Assembly: GCA_965220985.1 (NCBI GenBank)
Contig: OZ244854.1
Span: 1,798,001-1,862,000, forward strand
Source: JAPPHA01 sp965220985
GTDB lineage: Bacteria > Pseudomonadota > Alphaproteobacteria > Rhodobacterales > Rhodobacteraceae
Reading direction: 5' to 3'
DNA: 64,000 bases
Below are positions 54,278-63,352 of this stretch, in pieces. The stretch's first letter is position 1. The number at the start of each line of letters is the position of its first letter. The notes beneath the pieces are model-generated. The model saw nothing but the letters and a program-made list of their open reading frames with translations, was not told the origin of the DNA and made no database searches. Position numbers and translations under genes: made by a program.

Positions 54278-54530
54278 CGCAGTCACCGAGTTGCACGGCA
54301 CCACGACCGTGACCTCGGCTGTCCCGGTCCGCGACTCCAGGGCGGGCGAATGTCGGCCCAGTCAGAAACCCGGTTCAGACCCTGTTTCGAAATCCTTGCC
54401 AAAATAACCTGAGTTGCCGATTTCGTCCGACCCTGATCGCCAACCGCCGCGCCGCGCAGTGAAATCGGAACTTGCATGTCGGCGGGTGCATCACGATTGT
54501 CAAGGTAGCCGTTTTCCATTGGAGTGAGAC

Positions 54531-55388
54531 ATGAACACGATCGGTGTCATTGGAATGGGGACGATGGGCTCAGCGGTGGCTGGGGCGTTCCGACGGGCAG
54601 GGCACAGGGTGCTGAGCGATTTGAATGGCCGAAGCTCTGTTTCAATCAAGCGGGCCGAGGCTCACGGGATCGAAAAGGCAACCGGACTTCCGGAGATTCT
54701 ATCGAAGTGCGATATCGTTTTCTCCATCGTTCCACCGGAACAAGCCCTCCGCGTCGCTGAGACCGTGGCGGAGGACGCCCGTGGTCGTGCTGAGCGACCG
54801 ATCTTTATCGATGCAAACGCCGTTTCGCCCGGAACCATGTCTCGGCTGCTTCGTGTTTGCGACAATGTCGGTCTTGGTCTCGTCGACGGCGGAATTGTCG
54901 GCGGCCCCCCGAGGGATGGTCATCGACCTCGGCTCTACCTGTCTGGTCCTGGGTCCGCCGCACTGGAGGCTCTTGACGGCCAGGCTTTCGACTTCAGGCG
55001 CCTTGACGGCGACGTTGGTCAGGCGAGCGCCTTCAAGATGGCGTATGCCGGATTGACGAAGGGGTTGAATGCCCTGCTGGTCAACCAGCTTCTGGCAACC
55101 CAAGAATTCGGGTTTCTGGATGAATATCGCGACGAACTGGCGTTCAGCCAAGTGACGCTGCTCGAAAGTGCCGAATGCACAATCCCACGCATGCCCGCGG
55201 ATTCCGGCCGCTGGGTCGCCGAGATGAACGAAATCGCCGAAACGCTGTCCGCGATCGGGCTTCCAGACGGATTTCACGCCGGGGCCGCCGAAATCATGAC
55301 CCGCCTCGCCGCGTCACCGTTTTCGGGCGAGACACGGGAAACGATCGACCCGGCACGGTCGATGGCAGACACGATCAGGCAAATCTGA
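54531..55388 (+). CDS. NAD(P)-binding dehydrogenase with DUF1932 domain
   Basis: A 285-aa protein of the 6-phosphogluconate/3-hydroxyisobutyrate dehydrogenase class. The N-terminal GMGTMG motif (IGVIGMGTMGSAVAGAF) binds cofactor; DGGIVGGPPRDGHRP is the substrate-loop region, and AFKMAYAGLTKG contains the catalytic Lys. The C-terminal part corresponds to DUF1932. TTGGAGTGAG precedes the ATG. It follows the enolase paralogue after 253 bp on the same strand, possibly the same pathway. Substrate unknown. Confidence 0.82.
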   Translation: MNTIGVIGMGTMGSAVAGAFRRAGHRVLSDLNGRSSVSIKRAEAHGIEKATGLPEILSKCDIVFSIVPPEQALRVAETVAEDARGRAERPIFIDANAVSPGTMSRLLRVCDNVGLGLVDGGIVGGPPRDGHRPRLYLSGPGSAALEALDGQAFDFRRLDGDVGQASAFKMAYAGLTKGLNALLVNQLLATQEFGFLDEYRDELAFSQVTLLESAECTIPRMPADSGRWVAEMNEIAETLSAIGLPDGFHAGAAEIMTRLAASPFSGETRETIDPARSMADTIRQI

Positions 55389-55569
55389 ACACCCGCCGAA
55401 TTTCCGCTCTTGTGAACGACATGCGGCCGAACAGTCCGATCAGGGTGATTGTCGCCGAACTTGACCGTCGGCTGCGGTCATCGAGTTCATGTCCGGCTCA
55501 ACAAGACCTGAAGATCGGCAATGACGGATCGCTGATTGCATGGCATCTTCCGTTCGACACGAGGGAGAC

Positions 55570-57090
55570 ATGCGCGTGAATGCACGACGACAAAGACGCG
55601 CTCGGACGAAGAGCATCGACACCACCTTCAAGCCGGCAACGCGTGCCTATGCCCCGATCGATGTGCTGTCGCCCGAACAGGAAGAAGAGGTGCACCTGCG
55701 GTCATTGCAGTTGCTGGAAACCGTCGGTCTGCGATTCCTGTCGAGGGAAACCTGGCACCTTCTCGAGGCCGCAGGCTGCAAGGTCGATCGAGAGACAGGA
55801 CAGGTCTTGATGCCTCGCGAGGCAGTCGAACACCATCTCGCGCTTGCCCCGTCCGAATTCGTGATGAGGGCGCGCAATCCAGCGAATGACCTGTTCTGCG
55901 GCGGGCAGGAAATCCACTACGGATCGGCCTCGTCCGCCCCGAATGTCCTCGACCGGGAAAACGGGCGCAGGCCGGGCACGCAAGCCGACTTCGAGGCGCT
56001 GGTCAAACTGAACCACATGTTGCCCACGTGCGGTTTTCACTCGGGCCATCCGGTCGAACCGATCGACACCCCGGTCAACACGCGGCACCTGGGCAGTTCG
56101 CTGGCCTGGCATTCGCTTTCCGACAAGGTCACGCGGATCTACGCCATTGGGCGAACGCGGATACGCGACAGCGTCGAAATGATGCGTATCGCTTACGGAC
56201 TGACCGAAGACGAAGTGCGGGCCGCGCCGCGCCTGCATGCCTCGATCAACGTCAATTCGCCGCTGGTTGTCGATGAACCGCTGATCGAAGGCGCGATGGA
56301 ACTGGGGGCCGCAGGGCAGGCGGTGGTTCTCTCGCCCGTTGCCTTTGCCGGGGCCATGTCGCCGATCACGCTGTCGGGCAGCATCGTTCAATGCAATGCC
56401 GAGTGCATCGGGACCATCGCCTTCCTGCAGATGGCCAATCCCGGCTCCCCTTGCTTCTATGGTGTGCTGACGACCCCGATCGACATGAAGTCGGGCGCAC
56501 CGGCCATGGGGGTTCCGGAAACCGTGACAGGGACCCTCGCCAACGGACAGTTGGCCCGACGATACGGCCTGCCGCAGCGGGTGATGCTGGGATCAACTTC
56601 GAACGCACCGGACGCCCAGGGCGCGTGGGAGACAATGTTCTCTCTCTGGGCGGCACAGCTTTGCGGGGCGCATTTGGTCTATCATGCGCATGGCTGGATG
56701 GAGGGCGGCCTGACCACCGGCTACGAAAAGACGATCCTCGATTCCGAGATGATCGGAATGATGGGCGCGCTTCGCGGCGGGATCGATTTCTCGGACATGG
56801 ACGAAGCGATGGAGGCGATCGCCGACGTTGGTCCAGGCGGACATTTTCTGGGATCGCCGCACACCGTTGCCCGGTACGAGAACGCCTTTCACGCGCCCAT
56901 CCTGTCCGACTGGCGGGCCTATGAATTCTGGCAAGCCGCCGGATCCCCCGATGCCGCCGAGCGGGCAACGGCACGTTGGAAGGAAATGCTCGCCGCTTAC
57001 GAGCCACCGATGATGGATCCTGCCCGTGTGGAAGAACTGGAAGCCTATGTCGCCCGTCGGACCGAGGAGATCGGTAGCGATGACATCTGA
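55570..57090 (+). CDS. MttB-family methyltransferase, non-pyrrolysine
   Basis: A 506-aa paralogue of the protein at 15358. Blocks: IHYGSASSAPNVLDRENGRRPGT, TTPIDMKSGAPAMGVPETV, HAHGWMEGGLTTGYEKTILD and GGHFLGSPHTVARYE. No in-frame amber codon. The family transfers a methyl group from a quaternary amine to a corrinoid protein. GAGGGAG precedes the ATG at 55570. It overlaps the following FAD oxidoreductase gene by 11 bp, starting a tight four-gene operon to 61822. No corrinoid protein or RamA-type activator is present in the window. Confidence 0.87.
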   Translation: MRVNARRQRRARTKSIDTTFKPATRAYAPIDVLSPEQEEEVHLRSLQLLETVGLRFLSRETWHLLEAAGCKVDRETGQVLMPREAVEHHLALAPSEFVMRARNPANDLFCGGQEIHYGSASSAPNVLDRENGRRPGTQADFEALVKLNHMLPTCGFHSGHPVEPIDTPVNTRHLGSSLAWHSLSDKVTRIYAIGRTRIRDSVEMMRIAYGLTEDEVRAAPRLHASINVNSPLVVDEPLIEGAMELGAAGQAVVLSPVAFAGAMSPITLSGSIVQCNAECIGTIAFLQMANPGSPCFYGVLTTPIDMKSGAPAMGVPETVTGTLANGQLARRYGLPQRVMLGSTSNAPDAQGAWETMFSLWAAQLCGAHLVYHAHGWMEGGLTTGYEKTILDSEMIGMMGALRGGIDFSDMDEAMEAIADVGPGGHFLGSPHTVARYENAFHAPILSDWRAYEFWQAAGSPDAAERATARWKEMLAAYEPPMMDPARVEELEAYVARRTEEIGSDDI

Positions 57091-58372
57091 TCCCTACTGG
57101 TGGGAGGACGCCGGGCGGCCCAAGACACCGCCCGAAGAACCGCTGCCTAAGCAGGTGGACGTCCTGGTCGCAGGAGCTGGGCTGACCGGGCTTTCCGCGT
57201 CCCTTGAACTTGCGCGCAAAGGGCGGTCGGTTCTGGCGCTGGATGCCATGTCTCCGGGTGAAGGGGCGTCTGGCCGCAACGGCGGGATGATTGGCGGAGG
57301 GCATCGTTTGTCCATCGACGACTTGCATGCTCGATTCGGGGCGGGGCTGGCGCATGATCTCCTGCATGAGGCTCATTGTGCCTCGCGCGATCATGCGCTG
57401 AAGGTGATGCGAGACGAATGCATCGCTTGCGATTACGCCGAAACCGGGCGTTTTCGCGGGCTTTGGACGCGAGCCGAATATGACAGCGCCGGCACGGAGA
57501 TCGACCGGCTCAAGGCGCTGATCTCCGTTGAGGCCCACATGGTCCCTGCCTCGGAGCAGCGCGACGAGGCGGGGACGGAGCTTTACGCTGGAGGAACGGT
57601 CTATCCGCTGCATGGGGGACTCAATCCGGCAAAATGGGTTGGCGGATTGCTCGATGCTGCGCGGCGGGCGGGCGCCATTGTTCAGGGCAAGACCCCGGTG
57701 ATCGGGGTCGAACGCGATGGCACTGAGCATCTGGTTCATTCATCTCGCGGTTCGGTCAAGGCGCGCGACGTTCTGGTCGCCACCAACGGATATTCCGGAG
57801 CGGCCTTTCCTTTTGCTCGCCGCAGGATCGTGCCGATACCGAGCTACATCGTGGCTAGCGACCCTCTTTCTCCGGACGTGATGCGGTCCATGTTTCCGAA
57901 GAATCGCATGGTGGCAGAAAGTCGGGAACGACACTGCTATTTCCGACCTTCCCCGGATGGCACGCGGTTGATCTTTGGCGGGCGGGCGGCAATGTTCCAG
58001 GTCCCCGACGCCTTTGCACAGGGCGAGTTGAAGCGTTTGATCCGGCAGGTTTTCCCTGGCCTTGGCGATATCGGCTTCACCCACTCCTGGAGCGGAAAAA
58101 CCGGCTTCACCTTCAGTTTCTTGCCCCATGTCGGCCAGGTCGACGGCATCTGGCATGCGATGGGATATTCCGGCAGTGGCAATGCGATGGCCCCTTGGCT
58201 GGGGCACAAGGCAGGCCTGCTGACCGCAGGAGATCCCGGGGGGAGAACCGCTTTTCAACAGACACCTTTTCCGACCCGCGCTTGGCATCGCGGCCCCCCG
58301 TGGTTCCTGCCGTTTGCAGACTTGATGTTTCGCGGGCGGGATGTCTGGCACAATCTGCGGAGAAAGAAATGA
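57080..58372 (+). CDS. FAD-dependent oxidoreductase, DadA/sarcosine-oxidase-like
   Basis: A 430-aa amine/amino-acid oxidoreductase. The FAD motif GAGLTG is near residue 33 (VDVLVAGAGLTGLSASLELA), followed by the FAD-contact GASGRNGGMIGGG and the C-terminal GIWHAMGYSGSGNAMAPWLG typical of the DAO family. Members demethylate N-methyl amino acids such as sarcosine or gamma-glutamylputrescine-like amines. GAGGAGATC precedes the ATG. It lies between the MttB-like and TMADH-like genes, with overlaps of 11 and 4 bp, so it acts in the same pathway. Confidence 0.88.
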   Translation: MTSDPYWWEDAGRPKTPPEEPLPKQVDVLVAGAGLTGLSASLELARKGRSVLALDAMSPGEGASGRNGGMIGGGHRLSIDDLHARFGAGLAHDLLHEAHCASRDHALKVMRDECIACDYAETGRFRGLWTRAEYDSAGTEIDRLKALISVEAHMVPASEQRDEAGTELYAGGTVYPLHGGLNPAKWVGGLLDAARRAGAIVQGKTPVIGVERDGTEHLVHSSRGSVKARDVLVATNGYSGAAFPFARRRIVPIPSYIVASDPLSPDVMRSMFPKNRMVAESRERHCYFRPSPDGTRLIFGGRAAMFQVPDAFAQGELKRLIRQVFPGLGDIGFTHSWSGKTGFTFSFLPHVGQVDGIWHAMGYSGSGNAMAPWLGHKAGLLTAGDPGGRTAFQQTPFPTRAWHRGPPWFLPFADLMFRGRDVWHNLRRKK

Positions 58373-60396
58373 GCGCCTATCGCGATCTCCTGTCGCCCCT
58401 GGTGATCAAGGGTCTGACCTTGAAGAACCGGGTGGTCTCGACAGCACATGCTCCAGGCTACGCCGAGGGCGGCCTGCCCGGCGAGCGCTACCAGGCCTAC
58501 CAGGAAGAAAAAGCGCGTGGCGGATGCGGGCTGATCATGTTCGGCGGATCCTCCAACGTGTCGCGTGACAGCGGTTCGATCTATGGCCAGATCTACGTGG
58601 GAGACGATCTTGTCATTCCGGCGTTTCGCCAGTTGGCGGATCGGCTGCATGCCCACGGGGCGGGAGCAATGTGCCAGATCACCCACATGGGGCGGCGCAC
58701 GACCTCGGACAGCGGCGACTGGCTGCCAACCAAGGCCCCGTCGGCGCGACGCGATCCGGCGCATCACTCGATGCCGTACGAAATCGGCCCGCGCGAACTC
58801 GGACGAATCACCCGTGCATTTGCTGCGGCAGCCCAGCGATGTCGGGAGGGCGGTCTGGACGGAGCGGAAATCCTGGGCTCCAGTCACATCATCGGACAGT
58901 TCCTGTCGCCGCTGTCGAATTTTCGCGACGACGACTATGGCGGATCGCTCGAAAACCGCGCCCGGGTTCTGTTCGACATCCTAGAAGCCTGTCGCGGGGC
59001 AGTCGGACCCGACTTCATCCTGTCATTCCGAACCAACTTCAGCGAAGAAAACGAGGGTGGGCTGAGCGCTGCCGAGGGCGTGGAACTCGCCGCGATGCTG
59101 GGGCGCCACGGTGCCGTGGACATGCTGAACGTGAACGGCGCCTATGGGGGCACCGACATGGGCTTGACCGAGTTCATGCCGGGCATGGCCTTCCCTGCGG
59201 CACCCTATGTCGAATTGGCCCGTCGCGTGCGTGAAGCCAGCGGTCTCGTGACCCTGCAGGCTGCGCGGCTGTCCGATCCCGCAACCGCGAACTGGGCGAT
59301 CGGGCAGGGTTACCTGGACCTCGCCGGCATGACCCGTCCGCACATGGCGGATCCGGAGATCGTCGCCAAGCTGGAACGCGGGGAAGAAGCGCGGATCAGG
59401 CCCTGCGTCGGTGCGGGCTACTGTCTCGACCGGATCTATGCAGGTCGCGATACTCTGTGCCAGCACAATGTCTCGACCGGTCGCGAGACATGGTTGCCCT
59501 CTCGGATCGATCCGGCGCCATCCCCAAAACGCGCCGTCGTTGTCGGCGGCGGCCCTGCGGGATTGGAGGCCGCACGCGTGCTGGCGCGGCGTGGTCATTT
59601 GGTGACCCTGTTCGAGGCAGGTTCGCGTCTCGGAGGCCAGGTGCTGTTGGCTGCGTCCGGTGAATGGCGCAAGGACATGGTCGGCATCACGGACTGGCTG
59701 ACAAACGAGGTCGTGATCCTTGGCGTCGATATCCGGCTCGACACCTTTGTTGACGTGCCCGACGTCACGGCCGTTATGCCGGACGTTGTCATGATCGCCA
59801 CCGGCTCGGTGCCATCCGATCCGCTGGGTTTGGACCTTCCCACCGTGTGGGATGCGCTTTCGGGCCAGTTCCGACCAGAGGGCGATGTCCTGATCTATGA
59901 CAGCGTCGGCGAGCATGCGGCCCTGTCGCTGGCGGATCGTCTTTCGACGGACGGGGTGTCCTTGAGATTCGTGACCCGTGACCGACATGCGGGCCGAGGG
60001 CTGGGTGGGCAGAACGCGCCCGTCTACCTGCGCAACCTCGCGAATGCCGGCGTGCAGATCCTGACGGATCAGGAACTGGTTGGCGTTTCGACCAGCGGAA
60101 ACAAGCGGGTCGCGCATCTGCGTCACGCGTTTTCCCGTCGAGTTGGAGACGTCACCGCAGGTGCGATCATCGCCGACTTCGGTTCGGAACCGGTCACGGA
60201 ACTGTTCGATGCGATGGTTGCCGGTTCCCGCAATCTCGGCGAAATCGATCCCGAGGCCATGGTTGCGCTTGCTCCCCAGCCCGAGGATGCCAATCCAGAC
60301 GGCGATTATCTTCTCTTGCGAATGGGAGACGCACTCGCCCCCCGCGACATCCATGCGGCGATGCTGGATGCCAATCGCCTTGCGAGAGTGATCTGA
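58369..60396 (+). CDS. NADH:flavin oxidoreductase/TMADH-like Fe-S flavoprotein
   Basis: A 675-aa protein with an N-terminal OYE-like FMN barrel (LFSPLxIKGLTLKNRVV-type start, QITHMGRR, FLSPLSNFRDDDYGGSLENR), a Fe-S site, and a C-terminal FAD/ADP-binding half (VVVGGGPAGLEAARVLARRG). The cluster ligands expected at four positions read C346, A349, C352 and C364: the second Cys of the TMADH motif is Ala. It probably oxidatively demethylates an N-methylated amine, as in trimethylamine or methylproline demethylases. Coupled to both neighbours (4-bp overlap upstream, 1-bp gap downstream). Confidence 0.87.
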   Translation: MSAYRDLLSPLVIKGLTLKNRVVSTAHAPGYAEGGLPGERYQAYQEEKARGGCGLIMFGGSSNVSRDSGSIYGQIYVGDDLVIPAFRQLADRLHAHGAGAMCQITHMGRRTTSDSGDWLPTKAPSARRDPAHHSMPYEIGPRELGRITRAFAAAAQRCREGGLDGAEILGSSHIIGQFLSPLSNFRDDDYGGSLENRARVLFDILEACRGAVGPDFILSFRTNFSEENEGGLSAAEGVELAAMLGRHGAVDMLNVNGAYGGTDMGLTEFMPGMAFPAAPYVELARRVREASGLVTLQAARLSDPATANWAIGQGYLDLAGMTRPHMADPEIVAKLERGEEARIRPCVGAGYCLDRIYAGRDTLCQHNVSTGRETWLPSRIDPAPSPKRAVVVGGGPAGLEAARVLARRGHLVTLFEAGSRLGGQVLLAASGEWRKDMVGITDWLTNEVVILGVDIRLDTFVDVPDVTAVMPDVVMIATGSVPSDPLGLDLPTVWDALSGQFRPEGDVLIYDSVGEHAALSLADRLSTDGVSLRFVTRDRHAGRGLGGQNAPVYLRNLANAGVQILTDQELVGVSTSGNKRVAHLRHAFSRRVGDVTAGAIIADFGSEPVTELFDAMVAGSRNLGEIDPEAMVALAPQPEDANPDGDYLLLRMGDALAPRDIHAAMLDANRLARVI

Positions 60397-60397
60397 C

Positions 60398-61822
60398 ATG
60401 TCCGAAACCACCGCGATCACCCGACTGGCCGACTTCGTTTCCAACCACCCAAGAGGCGGTGCCAAACCGGTCCATCTCGAACGCGCGGCAGATGCTCTCC
60501 TAGACACGCTGGGCTGCATCGTGCTGGGTCGGGATGCGCCGGTGACCCGCGCTGCCCTCGATGCCTGCGCACCCTGGGGAAGCGGCCCCGTTCCTGTCGC
60601 GGGGACGGGCGCGTCGCTCCCAGCTCCCTGGGCGGCCCTGGCGCTCGGTGCTGCTGCGCATTCGTATGACCTTGATGACTACACGCTGATTGCCAACGAC
60701 CATCCAAGTGCCGTGCTGGTCCCAGCATTGCTGTCGCAGGCGGCCACCATGACAGACGACATCAGCGGAGAGGCTTTGCTTGAGGCCTATCTTGTCGGGC
60801 TCGAAGTGATCTTTCGCGCCGGTGAGGCCGTCAACATGGGTCACTACAACCGCGGGTGGCACAGCACGAGCACGCTTGATTCTGTGGGCGCAACCGCTGC
60901 AATCGCCCGTCTGAGGGGCCTGTCCGCAGAGGAAACGGCCGCTGCGCTGTCGCTGACCACGTCGCTCGGCAGCGGCTTTGTCAGCCAGTTCGGAACAATG
61001 GCCAAGCCCCTTCACGCCGGGATTTCGGCCAAGGCCGGCATCCTGTCATGCGCGCTTGCCGGAGCAGGCGCAACCGCCAGCGTTCACGTCCTTGACGGTC
61101 CGGTCAGTCTATCGACGGTCATGACTCCGGCGGACGTGCTGGGGTTCGACAAGGCTCTTGAGGGGCTGGGGGAAGCCTGGGGACTGGATCGGTTCGGTCT
61201 TGGGGCAAAGCTCTACCCCTCGTGCGGCTATACCCATCGGGCGATCGACGGGGCACTGGAACTGCATCGGAGAATCGACGCCACCTGCCTTGAGAGAATC
61301 AAGTCAGTTGAATTGAGCTTGCCGGATTTTCACCTGGCGATTCTTCCCTACGGCGTGCCGAACAGCCGGGACGAGGCACTGTTCTCGGCTCCGTGGTGCG
61401 CAGCGGTCGCGCTCGCGACGGGGAAATGCACCAGTTCGGACTTTACGCCAGAGGGAATCGCCCGTGAGGATATCCGGGCCCTTGCAGCCCGGACCAAGAC
61501 CACGGCCAGGAAACCTGTCGATCCAACGATCAACGTCGATCCGAGTGATCCCGACGCGGTCACGGTCGTCCTGGCCGATGGGCGCCGGGAAACGGCGACA
61601 GTCGATCTTTGGACCGGCGCACCGGGACGAGATCTCGGACGTGACGGGCTGTTGGCCAAGTACACGGACAATTGCACCACTGCAGGGATCAGCCCTGCGC
61701 GGAGCACGGAACTTGCGGAGGCGGTTTTTGAACTCTCGGGCGAAAGCTCGATGACCAGGCTTGTTCAATGCTTGTCCAAGCTGGATGAACCTCAACGGTC
61801 TGAATCACCTCGGGTCATTTGA
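60398..61822 (+). CDS. MmgE/PrpD family protein
   Basis: A 474-aa protein of the MmgE/PrpD fold (2-methylcitrate dehydratase, aconitate decarboxylase and iminodisuccinate epimerase belong here). Family blocks: DALLDTLGCIVLGRD, AAHSYDLDDYTLIANDHPSAVLVPALL, GWHSTSTLDSVGATAAIARL, MAKPLHAGISAKAGILSA-like and YPSCGYTHRAIDGAL. It likely catalyses a dehydration or epimerisation of a carboxylic acid formed by the flavoenzymes upstream. Last gene of the MttB-like operon, starting 1 bp after the previous stop. Confidence 0.87.
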   Translation: MSETTAITRLADFVSNHPRGGAKPVHLERAADALLDTLGCIVLGRDAPVTRAALDACAPWGSGPVPVAGTGASLPAPWAALALGAAAHSYDLDDYTLIANDHPSAVLVPALLSQAATMTDDISGEALLEAYLVGLEVIFRAGEAVNMGHYNRGWHSTSTLDSVGATAAIARLRGLSAEETAAALSLTTSLGSGFVSQFGTMAKPLHAGISAKAGILSCALAGAGATASVHVLDGPVSLSTVMTPADVLGFDKALEGLGEAWGLDRFGLGAKLYPSCGYTHRAIDGALELHRRIDATCLERIKSVELSLPDFHLAILPYGVPNSRDEALFSAPWCAAVALATGKCTSSDFTPEGIAREDIRALAARTKTTARKPVDPTINVDPSDPDAVTVVLADGRRETATVDLWTGAPGRDLGRDGLLAKYTDNCTTAGISPARSTELAEAVFELSGESSMTRLVQCLSKLDEPQRSESPRVI

Positions 61823-62219
61823 TGAGATGACATGTGTGTGACGTTCGTGATCATCCACTGATTCCCAATGCCTTGGTGCCTTTCAACTCCATGGAAGCAT
61901 CTCCGGCCGGTCTGCGAATCCGACGATTGCCACATTGGGATCGCGGGCTCGCTGCGTGAAGCGGGTGACGTTGTTCGTTTTGCGTCGGTGATGATGAGGT
62001 GTGGCGCAACCTCGGAAATCAAGCGGAGGAAGGCGCGACGACATGGCAGTCCGAGGAGGTACGTGTCACGCAGGATTCAGGAATGGAATTTCTGCACGAT
62101 GATTCCTCGCCAAATCAACGACTTCGACGCAAGCCTGGATTGACTGACGCTTGACCGGCACAACTGTGCGGCCGCGCGAAAACGCAACAACAGTTCAGCG
62201 TTCCGATTGATGGAGGGAT
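61823..62219. other. Intergenic region, no gene recognised
   Basis: About 397 bp between the MmgE/PrpD gene and the tRNA. A 91-aa frame at 61868-62143 lacks family features. No strong terminator hairpin with a T-run was found, though the operon must end here. Confidence 0.35.
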
Positions 62220-62296
62220 TGGTAGCGGAGGAGGGACTTGAACCCCCGACACACGGATTATGATTCCGTTGCTCTAACCACCTGAGCTACTCCGCC
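62220..62296 (-). tRNA. tRNA-Met (anticodon CAT)
   Basis: Minus strand, 77 nt including an encoded CCA. The acceptor 5' strand GGCGGAG pairs with CTCCGCT (last pair G-U) before discriminator A. The D-arm region is AGCTCAGGTGGTTAGAGC. The anticodon stem ACGGA/TCCGT encloses the loop ATCATAA, giving CAT. The T-arm reads GTCGGGGGTTCAAGTCCCTC-like. The paired acceptor end, unlike an initiator tRNA's 1-72 mismatch, indicates an elongator tRNA-Met; tRNA-Ile2 (modified CAT) is the alternative. Confidence 0.95.
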
Positions 62297-62303
62297 GAGA
62301 GCC

Positions 62304-62332
62304 TGACTAGGTGACAACGCCGTTTCCGTCAA
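62304..62332 (-). promoter_or_regulatory. Probable tRNA-Met promoter
   Basis: On the minus strand TTGACG (62327-62332) is followed by a 17-bp spacer and TAGTCA (62304-62309), ending 7 bp before the mature tRNA 5' end. The -35 element is good and the -10 weak, as is common for stable RNA promoters in alphaproteobacteria. A 7-bp inverted repeat (ACGCCGT/ACGGCGT, 62317-62340) surrounds the -35. Confidence 0.5.
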
Positions 62333-62891
62333 GACGGCGTGAGCGCGATTTCCATAGCTGACTGCGATGCCGCGAATCACGGGAGTCAGTCCGCGTTCCA
62401 TCGCCCCAAAGCATGATCGTGTCGACCGAACTCACGCAGTGCTGAACGCCCGTATCGAACACGAGACACTGACCGGTTCGCAAGGGAATTCAATGAGGTT
62501 GCGGTATCGACTTCGCCAACGGGATGAGGCCGTGAACCCGGCCTTGAGCCGACAAGTTCAATGACGTGCCTCGCGTTCGGCGGCCGCCATGAGTGTTGCG
62601 GTTCAGATCAGTGCCGGCCGACTGGATGGCATCGAAAGGTGGGCCGTTCGTGCGACAAATGGCTGTCGGTTCCTGCCGCACCGCGAAGATCGGACCCGTC
62701 GCGAGATTCGGAGATCTTGGGGCAAGCGCGCCAAGGAGACCTATTGGCAGACGCCTGTCCGTGCCCCAACTCTGAACGCTCACGGCCAATTCCGTCGATG
62801 ATCTGCGTTATCTGTTGGCAAATCCCGCCAACGCTCGCTATGCATCACCGGGTCGCCCGGATTTTGGAGGCCAGAACAGCGAGTCTGCCGC
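62333..62891. other. Intergenic region, no gene recognised
   Basis: About 560 bp between the tRNA promoter and dtd. Several frames of 60-146 aa exist on both strands but none shows recognisable motifs or a supported start. The dtd promoter should lie at the right end. Confidence 0.35.
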
Positions 62892-63329
62892 ATGCGATTG
62901 CTTGTCCAGCGCGTCACGTCAGCGAGTGTCACGATCGATGGCAAGGTCGTCGGTCAGATCTCGGAAGGTCTGCTCGGGTTCTTTTGCTCGATGGCGGGTG
63001 ACCGCGACGAACAGGTGCCCGGACTCGCGAAGAAATTCGCCAATCTCCGGATTTTTCGCGACGACGCCGGACGGATGAACCGATCGTTGCTCGATATCGG
63101 CGGGCAGGCGCTCATCGTCAGCCAGTTCACCCTTGCCGCCGACACCTCGAGGGGCAACCGTCCCGGGTTTTCGCGGGCGGCACCGCCCGAAATCGGCCGA
63201 AAGCACTACGACGACTTCTGCGATGCCGTGTGCAATCTGGGTGTACCAGTACAAACTGGCGAGTTTGGAGCCGAAATGAAAGTCTCGCTGACGAACGACG
63301 GTCCTGTCACGATATTGCTCGAGTCGTGA
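62892..63329 (+). CDS. dtd: D-aminoacyl-tRNA deacylase
   Basis: A 145-aa cytoplasmic proofreading enzyme that hydrolyses D-amino acids (and glycine mischarged on tRNA-Ala) from tRNA. It has the family start MRLLVQRVTSASV, the catalytic SQFTLAAD motif near residues 77-84 and the C-terminal NDGPVTILLES with the Gly-cisPro region. Length is exactly typical. The downstream agmatinase-family gene begins 23 bp after the stop, so they may be co-transcribed. Confidence 0.95.
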   Translation: MRLLVQRVTSASVTIDGKVVGQISEGLLGFFCSMAGDRDEQVPGLAKKFANLRIFRDDAGRMNRSLLDIGGQALIVSQFTLAADTSRGNRPGFSRAAPPEIGRKHYDDFCDAVCNLGVPVQTGEFGAEMKVSLTNDGPVTILLES

Positions 63330-63352
63330 TTCTCTCGTGAAGGGGTGGAAGG

